A stretch of 64,000 nucleotides of DNA from Aphrocallistes beatrix (taxonomy: Eukaryota > Porifera > Hexactinellida > Sceptrulophora > Aphrocallistidae). The notes under the pieces were generated by a model. It did no database searches. It saw nothing but the letters and a program-made list of their open reading frames with translations, and was not told the DNA's origin. Both the position numbers and the translations under genes were made by a program. Below, one piece after another: positions 33,230-44,200 of the stretch (position 1 is its first letter; each line of letters starts with the position of its first letter). The stretch is from NCBI GenBank assembly GCA_963281255.1, contig OY725501.1, positions 1,713,674 to 1,777,673 of the forward strand, in the 5' to 3' direction.

Positions 33230-33812
33230 CAGGCAGCCCTCGCCGTTCGCGGTTTCGACTATTCGAGGAAATTTTTTTGAGTCTTGTTTTGCTATTCGCG
33301 ACTCGTTCCCTCGACTATTCGCGGTTTTCGTTACTCTTGTAGTTTCATGGGCTACCATAAGTCCATAACCTTATACATATCTCCATATTATCCTGGCAAT
33401 AGCATTTACTGTTTCTATTGCTCTATACTAATACTAGACTCTATTGTTTCTACGTATACTTATAATTTTCTACTAAATAATTACATCATGCATAAAAGGT
33501 AGAGTTGGTTGGTGATTGAAAGGCTAGACATTACTATTTAGGTATGGTACTTAGGTTTGCTACTAGGGGATATATCTCTTTCATTTATCACTTCATTAAT
33601 GATTACCATTTCACTTGTGCCAGTGTTTGTATCAGTATTACAGCTTAACTATTGAATCAATAACGTATTTAGCAAACTGTAATTAGCGTCGTTTTTATAA
33701 TCTAGGAAAGTAACCCCACGATTCTCATTGAACTAACGTCTTGCCGTTCGCGATTTTGCCATTCGCGGCAATTCTCAGGAACGTAACCCTCGCGAACGGC
33801 GAGGGATACCTG
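33230..33812. mobile_element. pogo/Tigger-like MITE
   Basis: It starts caggcagccctcgccgttcg and ends cgaacggcgagggatacctg, with TA on both sides. The 'ttcgcggttttcg' and 'gccattcgcgg' steps repeat near each end. It is 583 bp and non-coding. Confidence 0.85.
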
Positions 33813-33814
33813 TA

Positions 33815-34002
33815 TATTAAAAGGGTATGATTTTTCTGTCCGAAATGATAGAAAAAATTGCAAGCAATAGAGACATGAAATTGGTATGACGGTGTCAATA
33901 ATGAGTTTACGATTAAATTCGAAACGTCTAAGGCTCTATCTAAGCGAAATATTAACACTCCGATAAAAAAAGGAAAAATAATTTTCCACAGCTTTTCTAA
34001 AC
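33815..34002. mobile_element. hairpin-ended subfamily 2, fragment
   Basis: The segment gattaaattcgaaacgtcta, with the preceding tgtccgaaatgatagaaaaa, resembles 2255-2400. It is cut off by family H copy E. Confidence 0.5.
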
Positions 34003-34455
34003 AACATGCGCGCTTCACTTGCTTGAGCTACGCGGCTGGAGGACACTTTGTGTCCGCCGGAGGCTCTATTCGATCGCCTGGGGTCACAATGATTAATTAT
34101 AAGGGAGATAACATCTCTAAATACGTCTGTCCTACTGTTATATTCGATATCACACGAAAAATCAGCAAATTTGTCAAATTTCAAATTTTGCTGCGTAATG
34201 ATGACGTCATAACAGTGATGAGTAATCATTTTTTGATGATATTTGCATCATATATGAGATATATTAATATACACATTCTATTAAAATTTCAGTCTTCTAT
34301 CACCTAAAATGGAGTTATGGTTGAAAAACTGAAATTTTTAATTATAAAAAAGTTGACAATGATGTCATAATTAAATGATGAGCCGACATTTTGTTCTGAG
34401 GTCAGAACTTATGGAGCCATAGCTAAAAGACTCCCGCATGCCAAAAATCAGCAGC
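34003..34455 (-). mobile_element. family H element, copy E
   Basis: The GC-rich tail comes first (cttgcttgagctacgcggct, then gtgtccgccggagg), followed by the body with tgatgacgtcataacagtga. The start block stops early at ...gccaaaaatcagcag, so this copy is truncated by a few tens of bases. Confidence 0.78.
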
Positions 34456-34654
34456 CGTCTTCACTAAGATCGATCTTAAGACCAACTTAGAGCTATTCAC
34501 TAAGAATTAAGATCGAACTTAAGATTGAACTTAAAAATAACGTTAGGGTTAATATGATTAGAATATAGCATTATACTAATCAAATACAAAACTGAAGAAA
34601 AATATTAGTAATGCTAAGAAGTCATTTAGTTTTGATCTAGTAAAATAAACTATA

Positions 34655-35134
34655 CACTAAGCGGACAAAAGTATTTCAACACTTGATTCTTTCCCATAAA
34701 AATAGTACTAAATCGGATTTTTTCATGAAAGGCAATACGTTCAAATTTAAAGAGATACTAAAAATCTGATTTCAGGTTCGAAATCTACACATTCGAATTA
34801 GTCATAGTTCAACATAACTAATAAATTACTCAACTCGATGAACAATCTTATCAGCCTGAACCACCATAGGTAATTCATTGCCATCATGTATATTGGTCAA
34901 AATGGGTGTATGTGGCATAAAGTGACACTGATTGATAATTACAAAAAGTTAGGAATTAATGATTAATTAGAAAAATTAACCTGTGACTAATTTGAATTCG
35001 TATTATTTGAAACTGGAATCCGATAGCTGTATCCCATATACCATTTAGAAGTAACCCTCTTCATGAATAGACCCATTTTAATATTATTTGTATGAGAAAG
35101 AATCAAGTGCTGAAATACTTTTGTCCGCTTAGTG
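34655..35134. mobile_element. family T MITE, copy 4
   Basis: The ends are cactaagcggacaaaagtat and the complement atacttttgtccgcttagtg, with TA on each side. It is 480 bp. The arms carry ggttcgaaatctacacattc, and the centre catcatgtatattgg parallels copies 1, 3 and the relic. Confidence 0.88.
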
Positions 35135-35136
35135 TA

Positions 35137-35350
35137 TTTCTTCTTTTTGAGCAAAATTCTGGCAATTAGTCAATCGCAGGATCTTTGGTCTTTTAAAGGA
35201 TCTCACTCCTAAGCTATCCCTGAGATATCGGTAAACAGTTGAATGAGATATAGGATATCCCCTATTACTCAATATTCTTGCCAGTTTCCTAGTAGATTTT
35301 CCTCTCTTACCGAGAGATTTCGAAATAATAATTTTCATACACTCATACAC
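35137..35350 (-). pseudogene. Tc1 transposase N-terminal fragment (DD37E-like)
   Basis: About 70 codons read KIIISKSLGKRGKSTRKLA, then SNRGYPISHSTVYRYLRDSL and VRSFKRPKILRLT. This is the second helix-turn-helix and linker of a transposase close to the 26.6-kb gene. No catalytic part follows, because the element is cut at the family T MITE. Confidence 0.78.
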
Positions 35351-35419
35351 TTTTCTCGGTTTATCTAAATGGCAGGAATGATCCCATTGTTTTCGCAGAA
35401 GATTCGCAAGACTCCCTCG

Positions 35420-36050
35420 AGAGAGAGAGAGAGTGTGCAGAGATCGTAGTGATCCTCTGGAATTCTATGATGATCTAGAATTGATGCAGCGTTTACGCTT
35501 CTCAGGATCATAGTTGATCATCTTAATACAACTGATAGATCTCATGCTGCACATCCACATATACAAGTTTGTGTTGGCCTACAATCTTTTGCATCTGGTA
35601 CTTCTCAGATTATTTGTAGTGATGGAGTTCACGTGAGCCAACCCTCAGCTTGGAAGTACATCAGAGACGTTGCACTTGGACTGCAATCGGTTTATTCAAA
35701 GTATATTAGCATGCCCGGTTCTGCTGACAAGGCTACGATTAAGTCACAGTTTTATGAGCTCGCGAACCTCCCGGCGTTCTTGGACTTGTAGATGGAACTC
35801 ATATTTGTATTCAAAAGCCTTCTGAAAATGAGGCGGATTATGTAAACCGACATTTCTACCACTCCATAAATGTTCAAGCTATCTGTCTACCTGATGGTAG
35901 ATTTTCCCATGTATTGGCAAGATTCCCCGGTTCAGTTCATGATTCACGTATTTGGAAGCTCTATCAGGTCGGAACATAAGTGGAGAATAACTTCTTGGCT
36001 GGTGAGCATATATTAGGTGATAGTGGGTATATGCTAAATCCTATTTATTA
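35420..36050 (+). pseudogene. Harbinger (HARBI1-like) transposase remnant
   Basis: The plus strand gives FYDDLELMQRLRFS, then LQSFASGTSQIICSDG, VSQPSAWKYIRDVALGLQSV, GVLGLVDGTHICIQKPSEN, NRHFYHSINVQAICLPDG, FPGSVHDSRIWKL and a final ILGDSGYMLNP. The LVDGTH, GSVHDSRIW and LGDSGY blocks hold the three acidic positions of the DDE_4 endonuclease fold. At least one frameshift (near 35765) and stops are present, and both protein ends are missing. HARBI1-like proteins are nuclear DNA transposases that work with a Myb-like partner, which is not present here. Confidence 0.82.
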
Positions 36051-36074
36051 ACTCCATACGGGCAACCTGCTTCA

Positions 36075-36240
36075 AATGGGGAAGCTGCATTTGTCCGAAT
36101 GGATTTTTGTATGTTCTGCATTTGTCCGAATGGATTTTGGTAAGTTCTGCATTTGTCCGAATAGATTTTGTTAAGTTCTGCATTTGTCCGAATTTTGAAG
36201 TATGCATTTATCCGACTGAAATATGCATTTGTCCTAAAAG
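36075..36240. repeat. tandem repeat, about 31-bp unit
   Basis: About four units of tctgcatttgtccgaatgga plus a short tail follow each other, with a degenerate last unit. It lies directly after the Harbinger relic. Confidence 0.7.
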
Positions 36241-36266
36241 TGTGCATGACCTGATCATTACACATC

Positions 36267-36470
36267 ACTATTTTAAAAATTGACTTTTGCAGATTTTTCG
36301 TGCGAGATCAATTATAACAGTAGGACAGATATATTTAGAGATGTTATATCCCTTATAATTAATTAAAGTGTCCCCAGGCTCCCACTAGACAGACGCCTAT
36401 GGCGGACACAAAGTGTCGCTAGCCGCGCAGCGAAAGTAAGCAAAGCGCGCTTGTAAATATATAAATACAC
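36267..36470 (+). mobile_element. family H element, copy F, 3' half only
   Basis: It begins inside the body (attttaaaaattgacttttg) and ends with the GC-rich tail near 36452. The flank motif that follows (about 36472-36494) is shared with copy G, so F and G form a tail-to-tail inverted pair. Confidence 0.75.
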
Positions 36471-37045
36471 ATTAATCGAGTTTTAACAGTAACAAGCGCG
36501 CTTCGCTTGCTTGTGTTGCGCGGCGGGTGGACACTTTGTGTCCGCCTGAGGCGCCTAGGGTCACATTGATTATAAGGGATTTAACATCTCTAAATGCGTC
36601 TGTCATACTCTTATAATCGATATCGCACAAAAAATCATCAAATTTATCAATTTTTAAAATTTTGATGAGTATTGATGACGTCATAACAAAGTGATTTTTG
36701 ATGATAGTCGCATCATATGTGAGGTATGTTAGTATACAGATTCTATTAAAATTTCAGCCTTCTATCTCCTATATTGGCTGAGTTATGCTCCAATAACTCT
36801 ATTACTTAACTTTTAAAAATGTCACAATGACGTAATAATTCCATGATGATTCGGCATTTTGCTCTGAGCTCAGAACTTAGTGGAGCCATGGCCAAAATAC
36901 TCCCACATGCCAAAAATCAGCTTTCTGTGCCTGGCAGTTTCTTCAATCAATTCGTTACAGATATATATATACACACACATATACGTATACACATTAATCG
37001 AGTTTTAATAGTAAGGATTATTCGAGTTTTAATAGTAAGGATGAT
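36471..37045 (-). mobile_element. family H element, copy G
   Basis: The GC-rich tail starts aagcgcgcttcgcttgcttg at about 36496. The body includes tgatgacgtcataacaaagt. The start block ends cttcaatcaattcgttacag. A (TA/CA)n run and two successive copies of the flank motif attaatcgagttttaatagt follow. Confidence 0.82.
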
Positions 37046-37560
37046 ACAGAGTAACCAATAAGTTCTCTCCCAAGCTTGATTAGGTACAAATTTTCGTATA
37101 TTCAATCCTAGTTATTATTGTCTTTAGAGATTATCGTTAAAATATTTTCAGTAAGGTTAAAATATTTTTCGAGTAAAAGACTTAGAACTGCGTATTGTAG
37201 GGTTAAATTTTTGAAGAAAAAATGTGTCCTACCTCGCAGCCAAAATCGCGAATCAGGGCGTAATGCTTCCTTAAAAATTGTCTTCATAATCGATTTTCCA
37301 CGATTTAGTACAAGATACCTTTCATTCACCATGGAAAAAGTTGGAAAAAGTCACAAATCCACTAAATTCATTTAGAGAAATGAGAAAAAGTTACCCATTT
37401 GCAATTCAAATTAGGTACATTTTTAAAACAACTCAAAAAGGAACTTTTTTCAGATCAGAAAAAAACTCCAACTGGAGTTATTTGTGAAATCATTGTATGA
37501 TACACAATAGAATATAAATAATTACTATTAAAAGTCAATTTAATGCATGTGTATGTGTGT
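37046..37560. other. stretch without a supported gene
   Basis: Short open frames on both strands near 37108-37375 overlap and show no motif. No repeat terminus was identified. Confidence 0.3.
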
Positions 37561-37574
37561 GTATATAAATATCT

Positions 37575-37664
37575 GTAACGAATTGATCGAAGAAATTGCT
37601 AGGCACAGAGACGAGATTTTTTGCATGTTTTGACTTTAGTTCCACCAAGTTCTAACTTCATCAT

Positions 37665-37672
<8 letters not shown>
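37575..37672 (+). mobile_element. family H fragment, copy H
   Basis: Only the first ~100 bp of the element (taacgaattgatcgaagaaa to tccaccaagttctaac) is present. It stops at a long microsatellite. Confidence 0.65.
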
Positions 37673-37700
<28 letters not shown>

Positions 37701-37784
37701 GTATATCTATATATATCTATATATATCTATATATCTATATATCTATATCTATCTATCTATATCTATATATATCTATATATATAG

Positions 37785-37827
<43 letters not shown>
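37673..37827. repeat. (TCTA)n and (TA)n microsatellite
   Basis: A run of ctat units passes into mixed atatct and then pure (TA)n. It ends at the TA target of the pogo-like MITE. Confidence 0.95.
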
Positions 37828-37830
<3 letters not shown>

Positions 37831-38271
37831 TGGAACCTGATATAACTGCCACCCAAGGGACTGGACAAAATTGGCCTTTATACACAGGTGGCCGTTATAT
37901 ACAGGTGATTTTCTTAATCCCCAAAAGGTATCAACGTATTGCAATAAATATAACTTTTTAGAAATCCATTACTTGAAGTAAATACATGAAACTCGTTTAT
38001 CGTTCGTAACAGATCTTGTAATGAACACATAAAAATGTGTAAAAGGTGGTGGCCGGTATAGACAGGTAGTGGTCGTTATAGACAGATAGTGGCCGTTATA
38101 CACAGTTTTAGGGTCAGTAAGGGACTACAAACGGGTGGCCGCTAGCCGCGTTGAGCAGGTGACTGCTATACACAGGATCAATATTATGGAATTTCGGACG
38201 GGACTGTTCATTGGTGACCGCAATAGACAGGTGACAGTTATATAGAGTGGCCGTTATAGCAGGTTCGACTG
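37828..38271. mobile_element. pogo/Tigger-like MITE
   Basis: The ends are cagtggaacctgatataact and the complement of cagtcgaacctgctataacg, with TA targets. It is 444 bp. The interior repeats a 'ggtggccgttatagacag' step several times (about 38045-38105). Confidence 0.88.
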
Positions 38272-38283
38272 TATATATATATA

Positions 38284-38433
38284 TATCAATGACATCATAA
38301 TTCCACGATGAGTTGACATTTTCGTCTGATCTCAGAACTTAATGGAGCCATAGCCAAAAGACTCCAACATGCCAAAAATCAGCTTCCTGTGCTTGGCAGT
38401 TTCTTCAATCAATTTGTTACAGATATATACATA
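38284..38433 (-). mobile_element. family H fragment, copy I
   Basis: It has the start-side 150 bp only: atgacatcataattccacga, then cagtttcttcaatcaatttg. Its missing half may be copy J at 40218, with the Tc1 element between them. The TA target of that Tc1 lies in the TA-rich linker. Confidence 0.7.
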
Positions 38434-39124
38434 TACAGTCTGTTTCATAATTATTTACAATTTTTGAGGTGATTTTGAATGACCATAACTTACTATGAAA
38501 TCTGTTAGGCAGTACTTCAATGCAATTTTTCTCAACTATACACTCATCCTAACGATTTCAATTGATACCTTTCCAACTCACAAAACTGCAATCAAAGGAC
38601 CAAATATTACTGCCTCCCATGAAGCATTGAGAGTTTTATGGGCTAAGAAACACAAGTTCATCAATCGGAACAAGATCTTCTTTACGGATGAGTGTTCCAT
38701 TTGGCTTTGTGGCGGGAAAGTACAGATGTGGACCAAGGGTACTCAAAAGCCCGTCATCAACATTCCGAGACATTCACCCAAGATCAATATTTGGGGAGGG
38801 ATATCTACTCGAGGAACTACTCCTGTGCATATTTTTAGAGAGAATTTCAATTCTATCGCATATTGTAATGTGATAAATGAATGTTTGACAGAGACAGCAG
38901 ACCTACTCTATCCAGACGGTTGGAAACTCCAGGAGGATAATTCGAGCATTCATAAATCCAAGCTCTCTGTCTCATACAAAGAGGAACGCGCCATTAGATA
39001 TATAGATTGGCCATCCTGCAGCCCTGATTTGAATCCTATAGAGAATTTATGGGCTGTTCTGAAGAAAATGATTCTAAACAGGGCTCCTAAGACGATTGAA
39101 GATGTAAAAAACTATGTAGATGTA

Positions 39125-39983
39125 CAGTATGTCCCGAAAGTCTTTTCCTATTTGATTTGAAATTATAAAATTAATAATACGTGTCATAGGGGTTTAATTA
39201 TTTCCCAATATAACCTCCTTTCATTACTGCACACTTCCTCATTCTGTCTGGCATGCCATCTATCAATCTTCTGAGTAAATCAGAACTGATGTCCGACCAC
39301 AACGTTTTCAGATTTTTTTCTAGCATATCTAGATTTGTCGCAGGCGGTATCTCTGACAGGTTTTGTTTAAACACAGCCCACAAATTTTCAATCGGAGAAA
39401 GATCAGGAGAGTTGCCTGGCCATACTTCTTTCGCCCAGTAACCAGGAAGCTTCAATCGACACCATTCCTGGCTCGATTTTGAGGTGTGAGCAGGGGCTCC
39501 ATCCTGCTGAAAGATGGCATTCGACATGTTTTCACAAAGTTTTCTCTCCAGAATCGTCCCTTTTGATCGCCTACGAGCGAAGGCAGATTTACATGGGCCA
39601 GCTAGGATGTTATCCACATAATATTTGGCATTTACAGTGCATTTCTACCAATTATTTACTGTTTTGATCGTTTTCCCAAGTCTTCTAGCAACGTCTTTCT
39701 GTGTAATCCCTGCTTCTAACATAGCTATCGCTTTGACACGCACAAGATTTGAGGAAGGATTCATTAAATTTGACATCCAATATCCGAAAAAAAATGAAAT
39801 TTGTAAATTGCAAAAAAAAAATTGAGACGAATACAATGAATTGGAAAATATAGCTATTATTTAATCTTTTAACACGTTGCCAAAAGTAAAAATAGTTGTA
39901 AGTTTAACTTTGTTGGACTAGATGAGCTAAGGGTGCATAATATAGTCGAAATTATAGTAGGAAAAGACTTTCGGGACATACTG
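39125..39983 (-). mobile_element. DD37E Tc1-like element inserted in the Tc1 gene
   Basis: The ends are cagtatgtcccgaaagtctt and its complement, each with TA. It is 859 bp and carries a deleted transposase on the minus strand. It is younger than the DD34E element it interrupts. Confidence 0.88.
39198..39800 (-). pseudogene. DD37E transposase with internal deletion
   Basis: The N-terminal helix-turn-helix (VRVKAIAMLEAGITQKDVAR, RLGKTIKTVNNW) is followed after a stop directly by the late catalytic part (VNAKYYVDNILAGP). About half of the protein is lost, including the first catalytic Asp. The second Asp (FQQDGAPAHTS) and the Glu (SPDLSPIENLW) remain, 37 residues apart. It ends KGGYIGK. The remaining 139-codon part is free of stops, so the deletion is probably recent or the copy young. 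Confidence 0.85.
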
Positions 39984-40217
39984 TAGAGTGGGGAACCTTT
40001 GATCTTGAATTCATTGGCAACTTCACAAAGTCTATGCGTAAGCGGTGCGACCTTGTGATAGCTGCTCAAGGCAAAAAGATTAACTATTAAACCATATCCT
40101 ATTTAATTGTTACTAAGGGGCCATAGAACCAAATAAAACTTGAATGAGTACATATCAACTTGAGTTTTCAAGTTGCATTGGGTATAATAATTGTAAATAA
40201 TTATGAAACAGACTGTA

Positions 40218-40483
40218 CAAGCGCTTCGTTTGCTTGCGCTGCGCGGCTGGCGGACACTCCCTTCGGTCGCCTGGAGGTGACATTGGTTAATTGTAAGGGA
40301 GATATCATCTCTAAATATGCCCATCTTAGTTTTAAAATCGATATCACTCGAAAAAACACCAAATTTGTCAATTTTTAAAATTTTGATGAGTAATGATGAC
40401 GTCATAGCAAAGTGATGAGTCATCATTTTTTGATGATAGTTGTATCATATGTGAGGTATGTTAGTATACATATTCTATTAAAA
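40218..40483 (-). mobile_element. family H element, copy J, hairpin half
   Basis: The GC-rich tail (cgtttgcttgcgctgcgcgg, ggcggacactcccttcggtc) leads into the body with tgatgacgtcatagcaaagt and gatgagtcatc. It stops at ...tattctattaaaat, where a Tc1 gene fragment begins. Confidence 0.78.
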
Positions 40484-40484
40484 T

Positions 40485-41165
40485 ATTTTCTCCCAGACTT
40501 CATAAAGAGTATTCTCAAGCTCGCCAAGAGTCCTGGGAGATCTCAAATTGAACAGCATTTTTATCCAGGCCCACAAGTTTTCAATTGGATTGAGATCCGG
40601 GCTACACGCAGGCCAATCCATTCTGAATATACCCTCATTCCGCATGAAATCCTTCGCAACCTTGGAGGTGTGTTTGGGATCATTGTCCTTCTGAAAAATC
40701 CAACCATCTGGATACAGAACTTGACTCTGAGCAATCAAGCACTCGTTTAAGATACTAATATATCCCAATCCAGTCAAATTCTCCCGAAAGATCTTCAATG
40801 GAAAAGTGCCACGAGCAGAAAAGGCACCTCAAACATGAAGTTTCGGTGTGTGCTTAGAGGTGGGTTTTACTGGGTTTTCGTCACTCTTGCACCACAGGAA
40901 AATCTTGTCTTGTGACAACCAAATAGACATTTCGCCACTGAATACGACCTTCTCCCAATCTGTGGCCTTGCTATCTTTTGCCCAAGACACCTGTCTGTCC
41001 ATATGCCTCTGTGTGAGGAACGGAATTGCCTTCGCAACCTTTCGAGTGTATCCCAGCCTCTTGAGATGCGGTCTCACAGTCTCCCGGGAGTATGTATTCG
41101 ACCGAGTGGTGTTAAATTTGCTCGTTAACTTCCTAATAGACATCTGTCTATTGTTTCGAGTAAGT
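40485..41165 (-). pseudogene. Tc1 DD34E transposase fragment
   Basis: On the minus strand the N-terminal side reads RNNRQMSIRKLTSKFNTTRS, then RETVRPHLKRLGYTRKVAKA. The core follows: DWEKVVFSGEMSIW (the Asp usual in FSDE is Gly here), KPTSKHTPKLHV, a stop, FRENLTGLGYISILNECL, QKDNDPKHTSK and ACSPDLNPIENLWAW, with D-to-E spacing of 34. It ends LYEVWEKIF at the junction with family H copy J. The first helix-turn-helix is cut off by the LINE tail at 41166. No TIR is visible at either side, so this is a fragment rather than an element. Confidence 0.82.
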
Positions 41166-41216
<51 letters not shown>

Positions 41217-44200
41217 CAATCTGGTGTGTTCATGTGTGTAAGTGGGTATTGTAGTTATGTATTGAATGCGTTGATGAAGAGGTGTGTTTTCAGCAGTCTT
41301 TTGAAGATAGCAAGTGATGACGAGTTCCGCATGTTAGCAGGGAGTCGATTCCATTCAGTGGGAGCTGCAAGGAAGAAAGATCTATCACCTAGGGTATTTG
41401 ATGACTTAATAGAGGGGTGTTCAAGAGATGTTGCTGATGCGGATCTCAGTACACGAGACTGGTGTTGCACTTTTACGAGATCTTGGATGTATGATGGAGC
41501 AAGACCATGGATGGCTTTGAAGGTAATCAAGAGGATTTTGAAGATGCAGCGATATTTGATAGGCAGCCAGTGAAGATGGTAGAGAAGAGGAGAGGATGGA
41601 GAGTACCGAGTTGAAAGATAGATGAGTCTAGTCGCACTATTCTGGACACGTTGGAGACGAAAAAGAAGCTTGGAAGGATGACCATAGAGAAGACTATTGC
41701 AGTAGTCTAGGCGAGATACAACCAGTGCGTTGACGAGGGTTTCACAGACACTTTGGGATAATAGTATAGGAAATAGTAGCAGGAGGAAGCAAGTCTGGTG
41801 ACATGTTCAGACATAGAAAGTTGATTATCTAACCAGACGCCAAGATCCCTCACCACATAAGATGACGCAATGTCCGAGTCTCCAATGGAGATACCATCTA
41901 TATTGATCTTAGAGAGCTGGTGTCGCGTTCCAATGATCTGAAATTCTGTTTTTGAGTTGTTGATCAGAAGTTTGTTGGCAAGGAACTAGTTGCGGATGTC
42001 CGAGACGCATGCCTCGATGGCTGTAAGGGCAGATCTTTCGGATGCTCGAGATTCAGGTTTGAAAGAGAGATATACGTAGTTGCGTATCATCAGCATAGCA
42101 GTGGATGTTAGGTAGGTGGAGTTATAGGAGTTCGAAGAGAGGGCTAGTGTAAAGGATGAAAAGAAGAGGGCCAAGACAAGACCCTTGGGGTACATCATAT
42201 TTCACTTGTTGGTCAGAAGGAGAAACTCCATTAACAGATACGTACTGCTTTCGATCAGACAGATAGGATGCGAACCAGGAAAGTGCTGTTCCAGAGATGC
42301 CGAAAAGTGCTTCAAGGCGATTGAGAAGTGTTGTATGGTTGTATGGTCAACAGTGTCAAACGCAGAACTGAGATCAAGAAAGACCAGTAGAGTTACATGC
42401 TGACGGTTCATGTTTAGGAGTGGATCGTTTTTCACCTCTAAGAGCGCAGTCTCCGAGCTGTGGTGCTGACGGTAGGCTGACTGCGTGATGGGAAGTAGAT
42501 CGTGAGTGTTGAGATGGTTAACCAGCTGGGTGACAGGCTTTTTCAACCAGTTTCGAGACAAAGGAGAGATTGGAAAGAGGGCGGTGTTTGGCGAGAGTGG
42601 GTTCAAGATTTTGTTTTTTCAACATGGGTCGAATGATCGCGCATTTCCATGATGAGTAAATTGACCGGTTTCAAGAGAGGTGTTAATGAGTTTCTTTAAG
42701 ACGGGTGCAAGGGTGTGAATGGAGGATTTCAGCAGCGTAGTAGGGATGGGATCGGCTTCACACGTCTTACATGTAGCCGATTTCACCATACTGATGATGT
42801 CTTGATCAGATAGCTTGCGAAACTCTGTAAAAGTAGAACAGGAAGCCTTCTTGTGATCTAGGTGGGAGGGTGTCTGTGAAGGATGTAGAGAATCAATTTT
42901 AGAGATGATATTGTGTACCTTCATTGTGAAGAAATCTGCGAACTCCTGAGCTGTAATAACCCCGCTGGAAGGCGTTGATGTGCATTGTTTGAGTCCAAGC
43001 AGTTTCTGAGCCTTCTGGAAAAGGAGCCGTTTATCTTCACAGTTCTCACTGACCCACTGGGAGTAGAACTGACAACGCTCATGGTTCATCAAGGAGGTGG
43101 CAAGGTTTCTTTTTCTGTGGTAGTCGGCTAGAGCGTCAGGGTCACGCATGAGGCGTCACTTCCTTTCTGATTTTCTCTTCACTTGGTTGGACTGTTTGTT
43201 TGCTATGTTTAACCAAGGGATTAGGCAGCGAGCAATGATGGTTTTCTTTTTTGGTGGAGCATGTTTCTCGTAGATAACCTTTAACGTGGTGTTGTACGAG
43301 TCAAGCAGTGAGTAGGGATCATCAGAAGGATTGCAACAGAGATCTGAAGAAGCAAGATTGTCAAGAAAGGGTTGTAGATCAAAAGTCTTGGGGTGGATAG
43401 TGATTTCCTTGGTTCAAGATTGGGTTTTTGATAAGTCAATGAACATGAGATGGAGAAAGGGTCGGAGAAGAGTTCGTCAGAGACAGGATCAGATGAAACG
43501 ATTTGATCAGATGAGCGGGTGATGATGAGGTCTAATGTGTGTCCCTTTTCATGTGTAGGTTGGCGAACATGTTGAACAAGAGAAATGGTCTCCAGAAGCT
43601 GTCTGAATTGTGATGAATCAGATTGAATGTCCATATGGATGTTGAAATCTCCGGTAATAATGGGTGGTTCGGAACAGATGACCACTGATTCGAGAAAGGA
43701 GGAGAATTCACTGATGAAAGTAGAGTTGGTAACAGGGTGATTCGCTGAAAAGGGAGCTCTGTAGATGACGATGATACGGATCCGAGTAATGTTTCTACAT
43801 AGAGTCCAGTCAGCGGATTCAAACGAAGAATGATGTGTAGGCGGGTTACGTTTGGCTGTGATCATGTTGCGAAAGAGTAGTGCAACGCCACCACCATGAC
43901 GTCGAGTTTGCCTCACTTGGTCAAGAAGGATGTATCCTGGTGGGGTACATTCAGCTCGTGCCGCATCATCCTTAGTCGTTAGCCAGGTCTCAGTTATTGC
44001 AACGATGTCAGGAGTGTGATCAGAGATGTGGTCAATGAAATAGGAAGATTTGTTCTTGAGATTGCGAGCATTGATATATCTGAAGGACATCTTGGTTGAA
44101 TGTCCACGGGGAACAGGTGGTAAGGTGGGGATAGAGATGAGGTTTAATAAATTGCGATGGGAGCGATGCTGCAGTCGAGGGCGGTGTGCTGTCAGAGAGA

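Larger units (their letters stand above)
38495..40090 (+). pseudogene. Tc1 DD34E transposase, N-terminally deleted and interrupted
   Basis: The helix-turn-helix region is missing. The remainder is readable without stops from KGPNITASHEALRVLWAKKH. The first Asp is in KIFFTDECSIW, followed by INIWGGISTRG. The second Asp is in LQEDNSSIHKS and the Glu in SCSPDLNPIENLW, with 34 residues between (DD34E). The frame runs to ...DDVKN-type helices and GAT GTA at 39122. It then resumes after the insertion at 39986 (EWGTFDLEFIGNF, SMRKRCDLVIAAQGKKINY) and stops at 40088-40090. Excising the insertion plus one TA restores the frame exactly. The 'SM.KRC..VI' tail is the usual Tc1 C-terminus. Confidence 0.88.
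38436..40215 (+). mobile_element. Tc1-like DD34E transposon, split by a second transposon
   Basis: The ends are cagtctgtttcataattatt and its complement (ending 40215), with TA on both sides. Removing the insertion at 39125-39983 and one TA leaves about 919 bp. So the element had also lost part of its interior, mainly the 5' part of the gene. Confidence 0.88.

Noticed and set aside
43331..43522. Plus-strand open frames inside the minus-strand LINE
   Set aside because: They are antisense shadows of the LINE endonuclease and RT.
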